Source: Gammaproteobacteria bacterium (GTDB lineage: Bacteria; Pseudomonadota; Gammaproteobacteria; Steroidobacterales; Rariloculaceae). Taken from it: a DNA stretch of 64,000 nt. Of the stretch, positions 8,403 through 16,087 are shown in pieces (positions within the stretch are counted from its first letter, which is position 1; each line of letters opens with the position of its first letter). The translations under genes and the position numbers were made by a program. The DNA is taken from positions 250,501 through 314,500 of the forward strand of contig JAJEGN010000014.1 in NCBI GenBank assembly GCA_022819855.1, given 5' to 3'. The notes below the pieces were generated by a model. That model saw only the letters and a list, made by a program, of their open reading frames with translations. It ran no database searches and was not told where the DNA came from.

Positions 8403-9331
8403 GCGATCGCAACGAGTTCAGGAGCATGGCGAACGTCAACGGCGCGATCGCACCGACCGACGAGGCTCGCATCCCGGTCATGGACCGGGGCTTTCTGTAC
8501 GGGGATTCGATCTACGAAGTGTTCCGCACCTATCGCGGTATCCCGCTCTTCGGCGACGAGCACTGGGTGCGGTTCGAGAATTCCGCGTCCCTCATTCATC
8601 TTGCGATCGGACTCACGAAGGACGAGATGACCGGGCAGATTCGCAGGACCGTCCATGCAAGCGGCGCCCCGGCGGCCAGGCGGGACGTCTATGTGCGCTA
8701 CATCGTCACGCGCGGCGAAGGCCCGCTCGATCTGCATCCGCCGGAAGATCTGCCAACGAGCTTCGTCATCATCGTGCGCGCGGTGCCCCAGTGGAATCCC
8801 GAGTTCTACGCGAAGGGTCTCAGGGTCGCGGTGTCGCAGACGCGAAGGAATCCCACCGCCTCGCTCGACCCCAACATCAAGGGCGGCAATTACCTGAACA
8901 ACGTCCTCGGCGTCATCGAGGCCCGCAACTTCGGCGCCGACGACAGTCTCATGCTCAACGACGCCGGACTCGTCACCGAGGCTTCCAACAGCAACGTGTT
9001 CTTCGTGATCGACGGCGAGCTCGTGACGCCGTCGCAGCTTGCGGCGAACCTGCGCGGCCTGACAAAGGCGGCGGTGCACGAAGTGTGCCGTTCGCACGGC
9101 CTGCCGACCTACGAGCGCGAGATCCCGATCGACTCGGTACTCGAGGCCAGCGAGTGTTTCTTCACGAGCGCGACCCGCGAGATCATGCCCGTGCGGGAAC
9201 TCGTGATCGGGGAGGGCGTCGAGCGCTCTTTCCCGGACGGCGGCGGTCCCGTCACCCGCAGGGTCGCTGAGCTTTATCGCGGTCACGTCGAGGACTACCT
9301 CGCAAGACACGCCGATTACGCCCTGTTCTGA
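8399..9331 (+). CDS. Class IV aminotransferase (D-alanine/branched-chain type)
   Basis: A 310-residue PLP enzyme of fold-type IV. Near the N-terminus VMDRGFLYGDSIYEVFRTY is the family signature; K161 in DPNIKGGNYLNNV is the likely Schiff-base lysine; LVTEASNSNVFFV binds the cofactor phosphate and SATREIMPV lies near the C-terminus. Related genes (dat) often sit in the dacA-ybeD-lipB block and make D-alanine or D-glutamate for the cell wall. That context favours a D-amino acid transaminase, but sequence alone does not exclude a branched-chain aminotransferase or aminodeoxychorismate lyase. Translation is coupled to the upstream gene by ATGA. Confidence 0.85.
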   Translation: MSDRNEFRSMANVNGAIAPTDEARIPVMDRGFLYGDSIYEVFRTYRGIPLFGDEHWVRFENSASLIHLAIGLTKDEMTGQIRRTVHASGAPAARRDVYVRYIVTRGEGPLDLHPPEDLPTSFVIIVRAVPQWNPEFYAKGLRVAVSQTRRNPTASLDPNIKGGNYLNNVLGVIEARNFGADDSLMLNDAGLVTEASNSNVFFVIDGELVTPSQLAANLRGLTKAAVHEVCRSHGLPTYEREIPIDSVLEASECFFTSATREIMPVRELVIGEGVERSFPDGGGPVTRRVAELYRGHVEDYLARHADYALF

Positions 9332-9625
9332 GCGCGGGGATGTGCGACGCCCGCGTGGCCGGAAGGCGCCAGCGCGCAATATTGTCCCTTCCGCCGGTGA
9401 GCTCGTACGGGTCGGGGAGAAGACAACGCGTTCGGCCGCTACACCATGCTTGCGATGCGAACGCTCATACCGCGGTCCCCATTCCCCTGGCAGGCTCGAA
9501 GGGGTCGGGGGGTGATGGCGAGATTTGTCGGCCGGGTCGCGCCGGGTGGGGTACAATCCCGCGCGTGGTCCGCCCGTTGGCGCCGTTCGATCGGCAGCCC
9601 CGGGACCGGTCCAGAACCACAAAGG
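9332..9625. other. Non-coding region before tRNA-Arg
   Basis: About 294 bp between the aminotransferase stop and the tRNA. Open frames here have no plausible start or family resemblance. TACAAT at 9552-9557 could be a -10 element for the tRNA, but no -35 sequence stands at normal spacing (the nearest, TTGTCG at 9525-9530, leaves a 21-bp gap). No clear intrinsic terminator was found. Confidence 0.4.
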
Positions 9626-9702
9626 GCGCCCGTAGTTCAGCTGGATAGAACGCCGGCCTACGAAGCCGGAAGTCGGGAGTTCGAATCTCTCCGGGCGCGC
9701 CA
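9626..9702 (+). tRNA. tRNA-Arg (anticodon ACG)
   Basis: A 77-nt cloverleaf with CCA encoded. The acceptor stem GCGCCCG (9626-9632) pairs with CGGGCGC (9692-9698), followed by discriminator G and CCA at 9700-9702. The anticodon arm is CCGGC-CTACGAA-GCCGG, giving anticodon ACG, which reads CGU/CGC/CGA after A34 deamination to inosine. The T arm is GGGAG-TTCGAAT-CTCTC with one G-U pair. No integrase gene or repeated 3' tRNA end was seen nearby, so I see no sign of an island inserted here. Confidence 0.96.
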
Positions 9703-9803
9703 TCCCATCAACGTTGTCGACACGCTTCTCATGATCGGCCATGCCGCCTGTCCGCGGCGTGCGGCCGCCCGGCCGAGCGGTCCGGGCGGCTTCGGTCGTG
9801 GGC

Positions 9804-9809
9804 TATAAT
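9804..9809 (+). promoter_or_regulatory. TATAAT -10-like element before the aldehyde dehydrogenase gene
   Basis: A perfect TATAAT stands 39 bp before the ATG at 9848 in a short GC-rich intergenic stretch. No good -35 hexamer is found 16-18 bp upstream, so promoter activity is only suggested; an activator may be needed. Confidence 0.35.
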
Positions 9810-9847
9810 CGGCCGTCCCGTCGCAACCAGATCATGGGTACCAGCCG

Positions 9848-11236
9848 ATGAGCACCGCACAGCGCGCGATCGTTCCCGACACCGAAATCCAGGACCTCGT
9901 GGCGCGGGCCCGCGCGGCCCAGGCCGTCTACGAAGAGATGAGCCAGGAAGAGGTCGACGCCATCGTCAAGGGTGTGGGGCAATACGTCTTCGACAACGCC
10001 GAACCGCTGGCAAGAATGGCGGTCGACGAATCGGGAATCGGCCTCTACGAGGACAAGATCCTCAAGAACAAGGGCAAGGCGCGCACGATCTGGAACAACC
10101 TCAAGGACAAGAAGTCCCGCGGCGTGATCGGCGAGGACCCAGACTCGAACCTCGTGCTCGTGGCCAAGCCCATGGGCGTCGTCGGCGCCGTGACGCCGGT
10201 CACGAACCCGATCGTGACGCCCATGTGCAACGGCATGTTCGCGCTCAAGGCCGGCAACGCCGTGATCTTCGCGCCGCATCCGAAGGCGCAGAAGTGCACC
10301 GAGCACCTCACCGACGAGTTCATGAAGGTCGTCAAGGCGAACGGCGGACCCGACGATCTCGTGCAGGTCGTGAGAAACGGCTCGATCGAGAAGACCAAGG
10401 AACTCATGGAGACCGTCGACGTCGTCGTCGCCACGGGCGGGCCGGCGATGGTCAAGTCAGCTTACTCGTCCGGCAAGCCGTCCTACGGGGTCGGCGCCGG
10501 CAATGTGCCCGTGATCATCGACCGGGATGTCGACATGAAGGCCGCGATCGACAAGATCGTGTTCGGGGCTTCGTTCGACAACGGCATCATCTGCTCGCAC
10601 GAGCAGTTCGTGTTTGCGCCCGAGGAGGAGTACGAGCGGACGCTGAGGCTCTTCGAGGAAACAGGCAAGGTGTGGATCACCGAGGACGAGGCGCAGATCG
10701 CGGCGCTGCGCGATCTCGTGTTCCCGGACGGCCACCTGAACAAGGACGTCGTCGGCCAGTCGCCGCACGAAATCGCCGCGATGGTCGGCATCGACGTTCC
10801 GGAGTCGGCGCGGCTGATCCTGCTGCCGGCCAGCGGCGCCGGCGCCGATGACGTGCTCGCGAAGGAAAAACTCTGTCCGGTGATCGCGATCCTGCCGTAC
10901 CGGTCGTTCGACGAAGCCGTCGCCAAGGCCAGGGCGAACCTCCTCGTCGAAGGCGCCGGACATTCGGCGGCGCTGCACTCGGAGAACGACGACCACATCC
11001 GGACCGCGGGAGTCGACCTGCCGGTCAGCCGCCTCGTCGTCAACCAGGCAAGTTCGGTGTCGGCCGGCGGTTCCCTGACGAACGGCTTCGCGCCGACGAC
11101 GACGCTCGGCTGCGGTTCATGGGGCGGCAACTCGATCTCGGAAAACCTCGACTACAAGCACCTCATGAACGTCTCGCGCATCGGCAACGTCATCGCCGAC
11201 AAAGCGGTGCCGACGGACGAGGAGATCTGGGCCTGA
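9848..11236 (+). CDS. CoA-acylating aldehyde dehydrogenase (EutE/SauS-like)
   Basis: A 462-residue member of the acylating aldehyde dehydrogenase group, which oxidises an aldehyde to an acyl-CoA with NAD(P). The catalytic cysteine is C249 in DNGIICSHEQ, and the dinucleotide-binding region has VVVATGGPAMVKSAY; MGVVGAVTPVTNP and LTNGFAPTTTLGCGSWG are typical. The family includes acetaldehyde dehydrogenase EutE, the N-terminal half of AdhE and sulfoacetaldehyde dehydrogenase SauS, and sequence alone does not decide the substrate. It stands alone, without microcompartment or alcohol dehydrogenase genes, between a tRNA and a small antitoxin gene. Confidence 0.85.
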   Translation: MSTAQRAIVPDTEIQDLVARARAAQAVYEEMSQEEVDAIVKGVGQYVFDNAEPLARMAVDESGIGLYEDKILKNKGKARTIWNNLKDKKSRGVIGEDPDSNLVLVAKPMGVVGAVTPVTNPIVTPMCNGMFALKAGNAVIFAPHPKAQKCTEHLTDEFMKVVKANGGPDDLVQVVRNGSIEKTKELMETVDVVVATGGPAMVKSAYSSGKPSYGVGAGNVPVIIDRDVDMKAAIDKIVFGASFDNGIICSHEQFVFAPEEEYERTLRLFEETGKVWITEDEAQIAALRDLVFPDGHLNKDVVGQSPHEIAAMVGIDVPESARLILLPASGAGADDVLAKEKLCPVIAILPYRSFDEAVAKARANLLVEGAGHSAALHSENDDHIRTAGVDLPVSRLVVNQASSVSAGGSLTNGFAPTTTLGCGSWGGNSISENLDYKHLMNVSRIGNVIADKAVPTDEEIWA

Positions 11237-11318
11237 GGCCACTCCTCGGACCGGCATCCTCGCGTTGTGCACCTCCCCTTGGCTCGGTTACAGGCCGGGG
11301 GCGAGGGTCCGCAGGCGC

Positions 11319-11347
11319 TTATTGTCACCAGTTGAGCGTGCTATTGT
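11319..11347 (+). promoter_or_regulatory. Possible sigma70 promoter for the Phd-type gene
   Basis: TTATTG at 11319-11324 and TATTGT at 11342-11347 are separated by 17 bp, ending 33 bp before the ATG at 11381. Both hexamers are imperfect. A second pair, TTGAGC at 11332 and TTTACA at 11356, has an 18-bp spacer, so the true start is uncertain. Confidence 0.3.
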
Positions 11348-11380
11348 TCGTGTCGTTTACAGCCCTTTCGGAACCTGAAC

Positions 11381-11650
11381 ATGACGACAAGGATGTCCGA
11401 GGATGTCTTTACCGTCACGGATTTCAAGCTCGACCCGGGTCGCGTTGTCAAGCATGCGGCGCGGGTTGGCCGTCCGGTGCTTCTGACAAGCCGAGGTCGC
11501 GGCGTGGCCGTCGTTCAGTCCATTCAGGATTACGAGTCCGGCGAGGACGAGCGCGCATTCATGCGGGCGGTGGTCGAAGGGCTGGCCGATCTTGAATCCG
11601 GCTACGAGGTATCCTTGGCGGATGCGAAGGCCCGTCTCGGCGTGAGCTGA
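11381..11650 (+). CDS. Phd/YefM-type antitoxin, orphan
   Basis: An 89-residue protein with the Phd/YefM N-terminal pattern: FTVTDFKLDPGRVVKHA, then RPVLLTSRGRGVAVVQSIQDYES, the DNA-binding dimerisation domain of type II antitoxins. The C-terminal part (ERAFMRAVVEGLADLESGYEVSL) resembles the toxin-binding tail. No toxin gene follows: the next gene starts on the other strand 41 bp downstream. It may be an orphan antitoxin, a remnant of a pair, or a stand-alone regulator. ATG 11381 fits the family N-terminus. Confidence 0.75.
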   Translation: MTTRMSEDVFTVTDFKLDPGRVVKHAARVGRPVLLTSRGRGVAVVQSIQDYESGEDERAFMRAVVEGLADLESGYEVSLADAKARLGVS

Positions 11651-11691
11651 TCCCACGAGCGGGTTGCAACTCGCGCCACCGCGAATGCCGT

Positions 11692-12615
11692 CTACAGCCC
11701 GTCGTCTACGGCCACGTTCTCAGGTGTTAGTTCGAGCCCGGACGCTTCCGCCTGCATGTCGAGAATGATGGCGAAGTCGCACTCGGTGTGGCCGCGCTCG
11801 ACGGCGTCGTTGAGGATTTCGCGGGTCACGGCGGTTACGGGGAGCGGCACGCCGAGCTTGCCGGCGGCTTCAAGGCCCAGATCGAGGTCCTTGCGCAGCA
11901 GGACGGGCGTGAACGTCGGCGTCATGTCGAGGTTGACGTAGGCCGGCGTCTTGTAGCGCGTGAACGTCGAGCCGACGACGCTGTCGTTGAGAAACTCGAG
12001 AAAGTCGTGCCGGGAGACGCCGCCTTTCTCGGCGAGCACGGTGATCTCGGCGAGGCATTGGGCGACGACGCCGAGCATGAGGTTGTGACAGATCTTGACC
12101 ATCCGCGCGAGCTCGCCCTCGCCGACCCAGGTTACGCCCGAGCCGACCGCATCCAGATAGGGTTTCGCCGTGTCGAACGCTTCGCGCGGTCCCGAGGCGA
12201 CAATCGTGAGCCTGCCGACCGAGACGACCTTGGCGTTGCCGCTGACCGGTGCGGATAGCATCGCGGTGCCGCGCGCCGCGGCGGTTTCGCGCACCTGCGC
12301 CGAGGCTTCTTCGGACACGGTGGAGCAATCGACGAGCAGTTGCGGGCTCGAGTCGCCGCCGAGCACGCCGTTCGGACCCCGGGTCACGGCGATCAGGTCG
12401 TCCGAGGCCGATACGGTGCTGAAGACGATGTCGCGGTCGGCGAGATCGCGCGGAGTATCGACAACCCTTGCGCCGAGCGCAGCCAGCGGCTCGACCTTGC
12501 TGCGCGTGCGGTTGTAGACGGAAACGTCGCAGCCGGCATCGATGAGCCGCTTCGCCATCGAGAAACCCAGACGGCCGCCGGCCCCGATCCAGCCGATCGT
12601 ATGCGTGAGCGGCAT
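11692..12615 (-). CDS. NAD(P)-dependent beta-hydroxyacid dehydrogenase (3-HIBDH family)
   Basis: A 307-residue member of the 3-hydroxyisobutyrate / tartronate semialdehyde / 6-phosphogluconate dehydrogenase superfamily. The N-terminal Rossmann motif reads GWIGAGGRLGFSMAKRL; the glycine-rich loop is one residue longer than the usual GxGxxG. Substrate-binding SAPVSGN and the catalytic lysine in RMVKICHNLML are present, with an all-helical C-terminal domain. Its ATG shares the A of the E2 stop codon (TGATG), so it is translationally coupled to the 2-oxoacid dehydrogenase genes and probably oxidises or reduces an intermediate of the same route. Confidence 0.88.
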   Translation of the reverse strand: MPLTHTIGWIGAGGRLGFSMAKRLIDAGCDVSVYNRTRSKVEPLAALGARVVDTPRDLADRDIVFSTVSASDDLIAVTRGPNGVLGGDSSPQLLVDCSTVSEEASAQVRETAAARGTAMLSAPVSGNAKVVSVGRLTIVASGPREAFDTAKPYLDAVGSGVTWVGEGELARMVKICHNLMLGVVAQCLAEITVLAEKGGVSRHDFLEFLNDSVVGSTFTRYKTPAYVNLDMTPTFTPVLLRKDLDLGLEAAGKLGVPLPVTAVTREILNDAVERGHTECDFAIILDMQAEASGLELTPENVAVDDGL

Positions 12616-13901
12616 CAGACTTCGCGGAACCAGTCGGTGAGTTCGAGCAGCTTGCGCACGCGATCGAGGAAGGCGGCCGAGTAGGCGCCGTCGATCGCGC
12701 GATGGTCGAACGACTGCGCGAGCACGCCGACCGGCCGTATCGCGATCGAGTCGCCGCTCGGGTGTTCGACGACCACGGGCTTCTTGCGGACGCCGTCCGT
12801 CGACAGGATCGCGACCTGCGGCTGGTTGATGATCGGCGCCGTGATCAGCGTGCCGAACGTGCCGGAATTGGATAGTGTATAGGTGCCGCCCGCGAGGTCG
12901 TCGGGCTTGAGCCGATTCTCTCTTGCGCGCCCGGCAAGGTCGTGGATGGATTCGGCGAGTTCGGTGACCGAGAGTCGGTCAGCGCGGGCGATGACCGGAG
13001 CAACGAGGCCTTCCGGGCCGAGGTCGACGGCGATCGCGAGGTTGACGTCCGCGTGCAGGGTGAGCGCGTCGCCCTCGACGCTCGCGTTCGCGTTCGGAAA
13101 CTCCTTGAGCGCACGGCAAACCGCGTAGGCGATGAAGGGCAGGTAGGTCAGCGAGTAGCCGCGTTTCGCGCGCCAGGACTCGCGCACGGCCGCGCGGACG
13201 CGGTCGACGCCGGCAAAGTCGACCTCGACGGCCTGCAGCACGTGCGGGCTCGTCGCCTTCGACTGCACCATGTGCTCGGCCGTGAGCTTGCGGATGCGGT
13301 TGAACGGGACGGTGCCGGAGGCGGCAGCGGGCGTTCTCGCCGCGGCCGGGGCCGCCTGCCCGCTCTCGATGAATTCCAATATGTCGCGGCGTGTGATGCG
13401 GCCGTCGCGGCCGGAGCCCGTCACGGCGCCCGGTTCGATGCCGTGCTCGGCGGCCAGCCGCCGCACGGCCGGCGACAGGCGCATTGGCCGATCTCCGCCG
13501 TTGCCGGCCGCGGCGCCACGCGCCGCCCCGGATTTCGACGTCCGGGCGGCGGGCGCATCGGCGGACGAAGTCTTCGCCGGCTTTGCCGCGGCCGCCTCAG
13601 CCGCGCCGGCTGCCGCTGCAGCTTCCGACGCAGCCTCGCTGGCTCCATCGTCGCCCGCAGCGCTCTCGCCCTCGACCTCGACGATGGCAAGCACCGTCCC
13701 TACGTCGACCGTCTCGCCGGTGTCGACCAGGATCTTCGCAAGCGTGCCCGTACCCGGAGACGGAATTTCCATCGACACCTTGTCGGTCTCGATGTCGAGC
13801 AGAATCTCGTCGACTTCGACCGGGTCGCCGGCCTGTTTTCGCCACGCGGAGACCGTGCCTTCGTCAACGGTCTCACCGAGCTGCGGCATCAATACGTCCA
13901 T
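12615..13901 (-). CDS. Dihydrolipoamide acyltransferase E2 of a 2-oxoacid dehydrogenase
   Basis: A 428-residue E2 with one N-terminal lipoyl domain (lipoyl lysine K41 in IETDKVSMEIPSP), an Ala-rich hinge of about 60 residues, a peripheral subunit-binding domain (RLSPAVRRLAAEHGIEPGAV, about 138-175) and the catalytic domain ending in SFDHRAIDGAYSA, with H400 and D404 as active-site residues. It accepts the acyl group from E1 and passes it to CoA. No E3 (lipoamide dehydrogenase) gene lies in the window. Order and subunit type resemble pyruvate, branched-chain or acetoin dehydrogenases; the substrate is not resolved. Confidence 0.93.
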   Translation of the reverse strand: MDVLMPQLGETVDEGTVSAWRKQAGDPVEVDEILLDIETDKVSMEIPSPGTGTLAKILVDTGETVDVGTVLAIVEVEGESAAGDDGASEAASEAAAAAGAAEAAAAKPAKTSSADAPAARTSKSGAARGAAAGNGGDRPMRLSPAVRRLAAEHGIEPGAVTGSGRDGRITRRDILEFIESGQAAPAAARTPAAASGTVPFNRIRKLTAEHMVQSKATSPHVLQAVEVDFAGVDRVRAAVRESWRAKRGYSLTYLPFIAYAVCRALKEFPNANASVEGDALTLHADVNLAIAVDLGPEGLVAPVIARADRLSVTELAESIHDLAGRARENRLKPDDLAGGTYTLSNSGTFGTLITAPIINQPQVAILSTDGVRKKPVVVEHPSGDSIAIRPVGVLAQSFDHRAIDGAYSAAFLDRVRKLLELTDWFREV

Positions 13902-14032
13902 GGCGCTAAAACTCCATAGCGATCAGGGTCTTGCTCGTCGCTCAACATTGCCCGCCAAACTCGCGCCGCGCGCCGGTTCCGGCAGGTGCCTCGGGCGTAT
14001 CGCTGCGATGCGGGGCTCGGCCACGGGACCTG

Positions 14033-15010
14033 TCAGTCCACGAGTTCCCTGACGCTCGCGACGATCCTGTCCGCGCTCGGCAGCATCGCGTCCTCGAGGC
14101 TGTCGGCGGCCGCCAGCGGAATGTGCGGCGTCGTCACGCGGACGATCGGGCCGTCGAGGTCCCAGAACAGTTCCTCCGCGACGATCGACGCGATCTCCGC
14201 ACCCCAGCCGCACAGCCGCGGGTTCTCCTCGACCGTGACGAGCCGGCCTGTCTTCGCGACCTCGGCGAGAATCGTCTGCGTGTCGAGCGGCACGAGCGAG
14301 CGCACGTCGACGACGGTCGCCGATATGCCGTGCTCGGCCTCGAGTTCCTCGGCAGCCTTGAGCGCGCGCGGCACCATGAGCGCGAGCGCGACGATCGTGA
14401 CGTCGCTGCCGCTGCGAAGCACCCTGGCCGCGCCGAGCGGCTCGACGTGATCGTCGTCGGGCACCTCGCCCTTGACGCCGTACATCGACTTCTGCTCGAA
14501 GAACAGCACCGGATCCGGATCGCGGATCGAGGCTGCGAGCAGGCCCTTGACGTCGGCCGGCATCGCGGGCGCGACGACCTTGAGTCCGGGAATCGCCATG
14601 GCCCAGTTCTCGACGCTCTGCGAATGCTGCGCGCCGAACCTTGCGCCGCCGCCGTTGCCCGAACGGATCACGAGCGGCAGGCTCATCTGGCCGTCGGTCA
14701 TGTAGCGGGTCTTGGCGATCTGGTTCGCGACGATGTCCCAGCACACCGCGAAGAAGTCGGAGAACATGATCTCGGCGACGGGCTTGAGCCCGGTCATCGC
14801 GGCGCCCATGGTGGCGCCGAGGATCGCCTGTTCGGAGATCGGGGTATCCCGGACGCGATCGGGGCCGAACTCCTCGAGGAGCCCCACCGTCGTCTTGAAG
14901 ACGCCGCCGGCCGCCGCCACGTCCTCGCCGAGAAAAACGACGTTCTCGTCGCGCCGCATCTCCTGGGCGAGGCCTGCGGTCACGGCTTCGCGGTAGGTCA
15001 GTTGCGCCAT
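14033..15010 (-). CDS. 2-oxoacid dehydrogenase E1 component, beta subunit
   Basis: A 325-residue E1-beta subunit of a thiamine diphosphate-dependent dehydrogenase, the alpha2beta2 type. It has FLGEDVAAAGGVFKTT, DTPISEQAILGATMGAAM, EIMFSDFF and RSGNGGGARFGAQHSQS, all typical of PdhB/AcoB/BkdB proteins, and EENPRLCGWGAEI in the C-terminal domain. ATG 15010 (MAQLTYREA) is preferred to an upstream in-frame codon because family members start there; it overlaps the E1-alpha gene by 13 bp. A 131-bp gap separates it from the E2 gene. Confidence 0.93.
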   Translation of the reverse strand: MAQLTYREAVTAGLAQEMRRDENVVFLGEDVAAAGGVFKTTVGLLEEFGPDRVRDTPISEQAILGATMGAAMTGLKPVAEIMFSDFFAVCWDIVANQIAKTRYMTDGQMSLPLVIRSGNGGGARFGAQHSQSVENWAMAIPGLKVVAPAMPADVKGLLAASIRDPDPVLFFEQKSMYGVKGEVPDDDHVEPLGAARVLRSGSDVTIVALALMVPRALKAAEELEAEHGISATVVDVRSLVPLDTQTILAEVAKTGRLVTVEENPRLCGWGAEIASIVAEELFWDLDGPIVRVTTPHIPLAAADSLEDAMLPSADRIVASVRELVD

Positions 15011-16029
15011 TGCGCACCCCCGTCGGCCCACACGTCTATCCAGGCGATGTCCACGTCGGGCAGCGGCGCGTTGCGTGCGGTCTCCGTGGCTTCGTCGATC
15101 ATCGCGAGGGCTTCGGCGTCGATCTTCTCAAGTTCCTTCTCGGCGATCTTCAGGCCGCGCAACTGCTTGCGGTAGGTCGGGACCGGATCCTTGCCGAGCC
15201 ACTCCTTGACCTCGTCGTCGGGGCGGTATTTGCCGGGATCGGCCCTCGAATGGCCGCCGTGGCGGTAGGTCACCGCTTCGATCAGGCTCGGGCCGCCGCC
15301 GCTTCGCGCCCGCTCGAGCGCGTCGACCGCCGTCCGGTAGACGACATCGACATCGTTGCCGTCGATGAGAATGGGTTCGAGCCCGTAGGCGCTCGCGCGG
15401 TCGGCCGCGGGATTCCTGACGGCGGTCACGTCGTAGATCGACGTGTACTCCATGTAGAGGTTGTTCTCGCAGACGAAGACGACCGGCAGCTTCCAGATCA
15501 CGGCGAAGTTGAGCGCTTCGTGGAACGCGCCGATGTTCGTCGTGCCGTCGCCGAAGAAACAGACGGCTACCTGCTCGGTGCCCCGGTACTGCGCCGACCA
15601 GGCGGCGCCGGCGGCGATCGGCAGGTGCGCGCCGATGATCGCGTACGAGCCCATGGCGCCGTGGTCGACGCTCGTCAGGTGCATCGAGCCGCCCTTGCCG
15701 CGCATGAGCCCGGCCGAGTTGCCCATGAGCTCGCCGAGGATGGCGGTCATCGAGACGCCGCGCACGTACGTGTGGTTGTGGCCGCGATAGGTGCAGAAGG
15801 TGTAGTCGTCCTCGCGCATCGCGACGCCGAAGCCCGCGGCGACGGCTTCCTGGCCGAGCGCGAGGTGACTGGTGCCCTTGATCAGGTTCTGCATGAAGAG
15901 GTCATGCGCGCGCTTCTCGAGCAAACGGCACTCGACCATCGTGCGGTAGAGCTTCAGGCGGGTCGCGGCGTCGATCGCCGGCTGCGGCTTGCGTTTTGCA
16001 GCCGCAGCGCGCTTGGGTTTTGCAGCCAC
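14998..16029 (-). CDS. 2-oxoacid dehydrogenase E1 component, alpha subunit
   Basis: A 343-residue E1-alpha subunit that binds thiamine diphosphate: the motif starts at GDGTTNIGAFHEALN and ends at CENN. MRGKGGSMHL and YRGHNHTYVRG are typical of PdhA and AcoA. The first 20 residues are Lys/Ala-rich and atypical. It belongs to the short alpha-subunit type found in alphaproteobacterial pyruvate and acetoin dehydrogenases. Together with E1-beta and E2 it would convert a 2-oxo acid (or acetoin) to an acyl-CoA. The preceding M24-fold gene ends 58 bp upstream on the same strand. Confidence 0.93.
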   Translation of the reverse strand: MAAKPKRAAAAKRKPQPAIDAATRLKLYRTMVECRLLEKRAHDLFMQNLIKGTSHLALGQEAVAAGFGVAMREDDYTFCTYRGHNHTYVRGVSMTAILGELMGNSAGLMRGKGGSMHLTSVDHGAMGSYAIIGAHLPIAAGAAWSAQYRGTEQVAVCFFGDGTTNIGAFHEALNFAVIWKLPVVFVCENNLYMEYTSIYDVTAVRNPAADRASAYGLEPILIDGNDVDVVYRTAVDALERARSGGGPSLIEAVTYRHGGHSRADPGKYRPDDEVKEWLGKDPVPTYRKQLRGLKIAEKELEKIDAEALAMIDEATETARNAPLPDVDIAWIDVWADGGAQWRN

Positions 16030-16087
16030 TGCGTGTGTGCCCTGCTGTGGGTCCTTGTGTCGGGGCGAATACCGGCGGTTCGGCCGC

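Noticed and set aside
9552..9557. TACAAT as the -10 element of the tRNA-Arg gene
   Set aside because: The nearest -35-like sequence gives a 21-bp spacer. It is mentioned only in the region note.
9626..9847. Island or prophage attachment site at the tRNA-Arg gene
   Set aside because: No integrase gene and no repeat of the tRNA 3' end was noticed in the following sequence.
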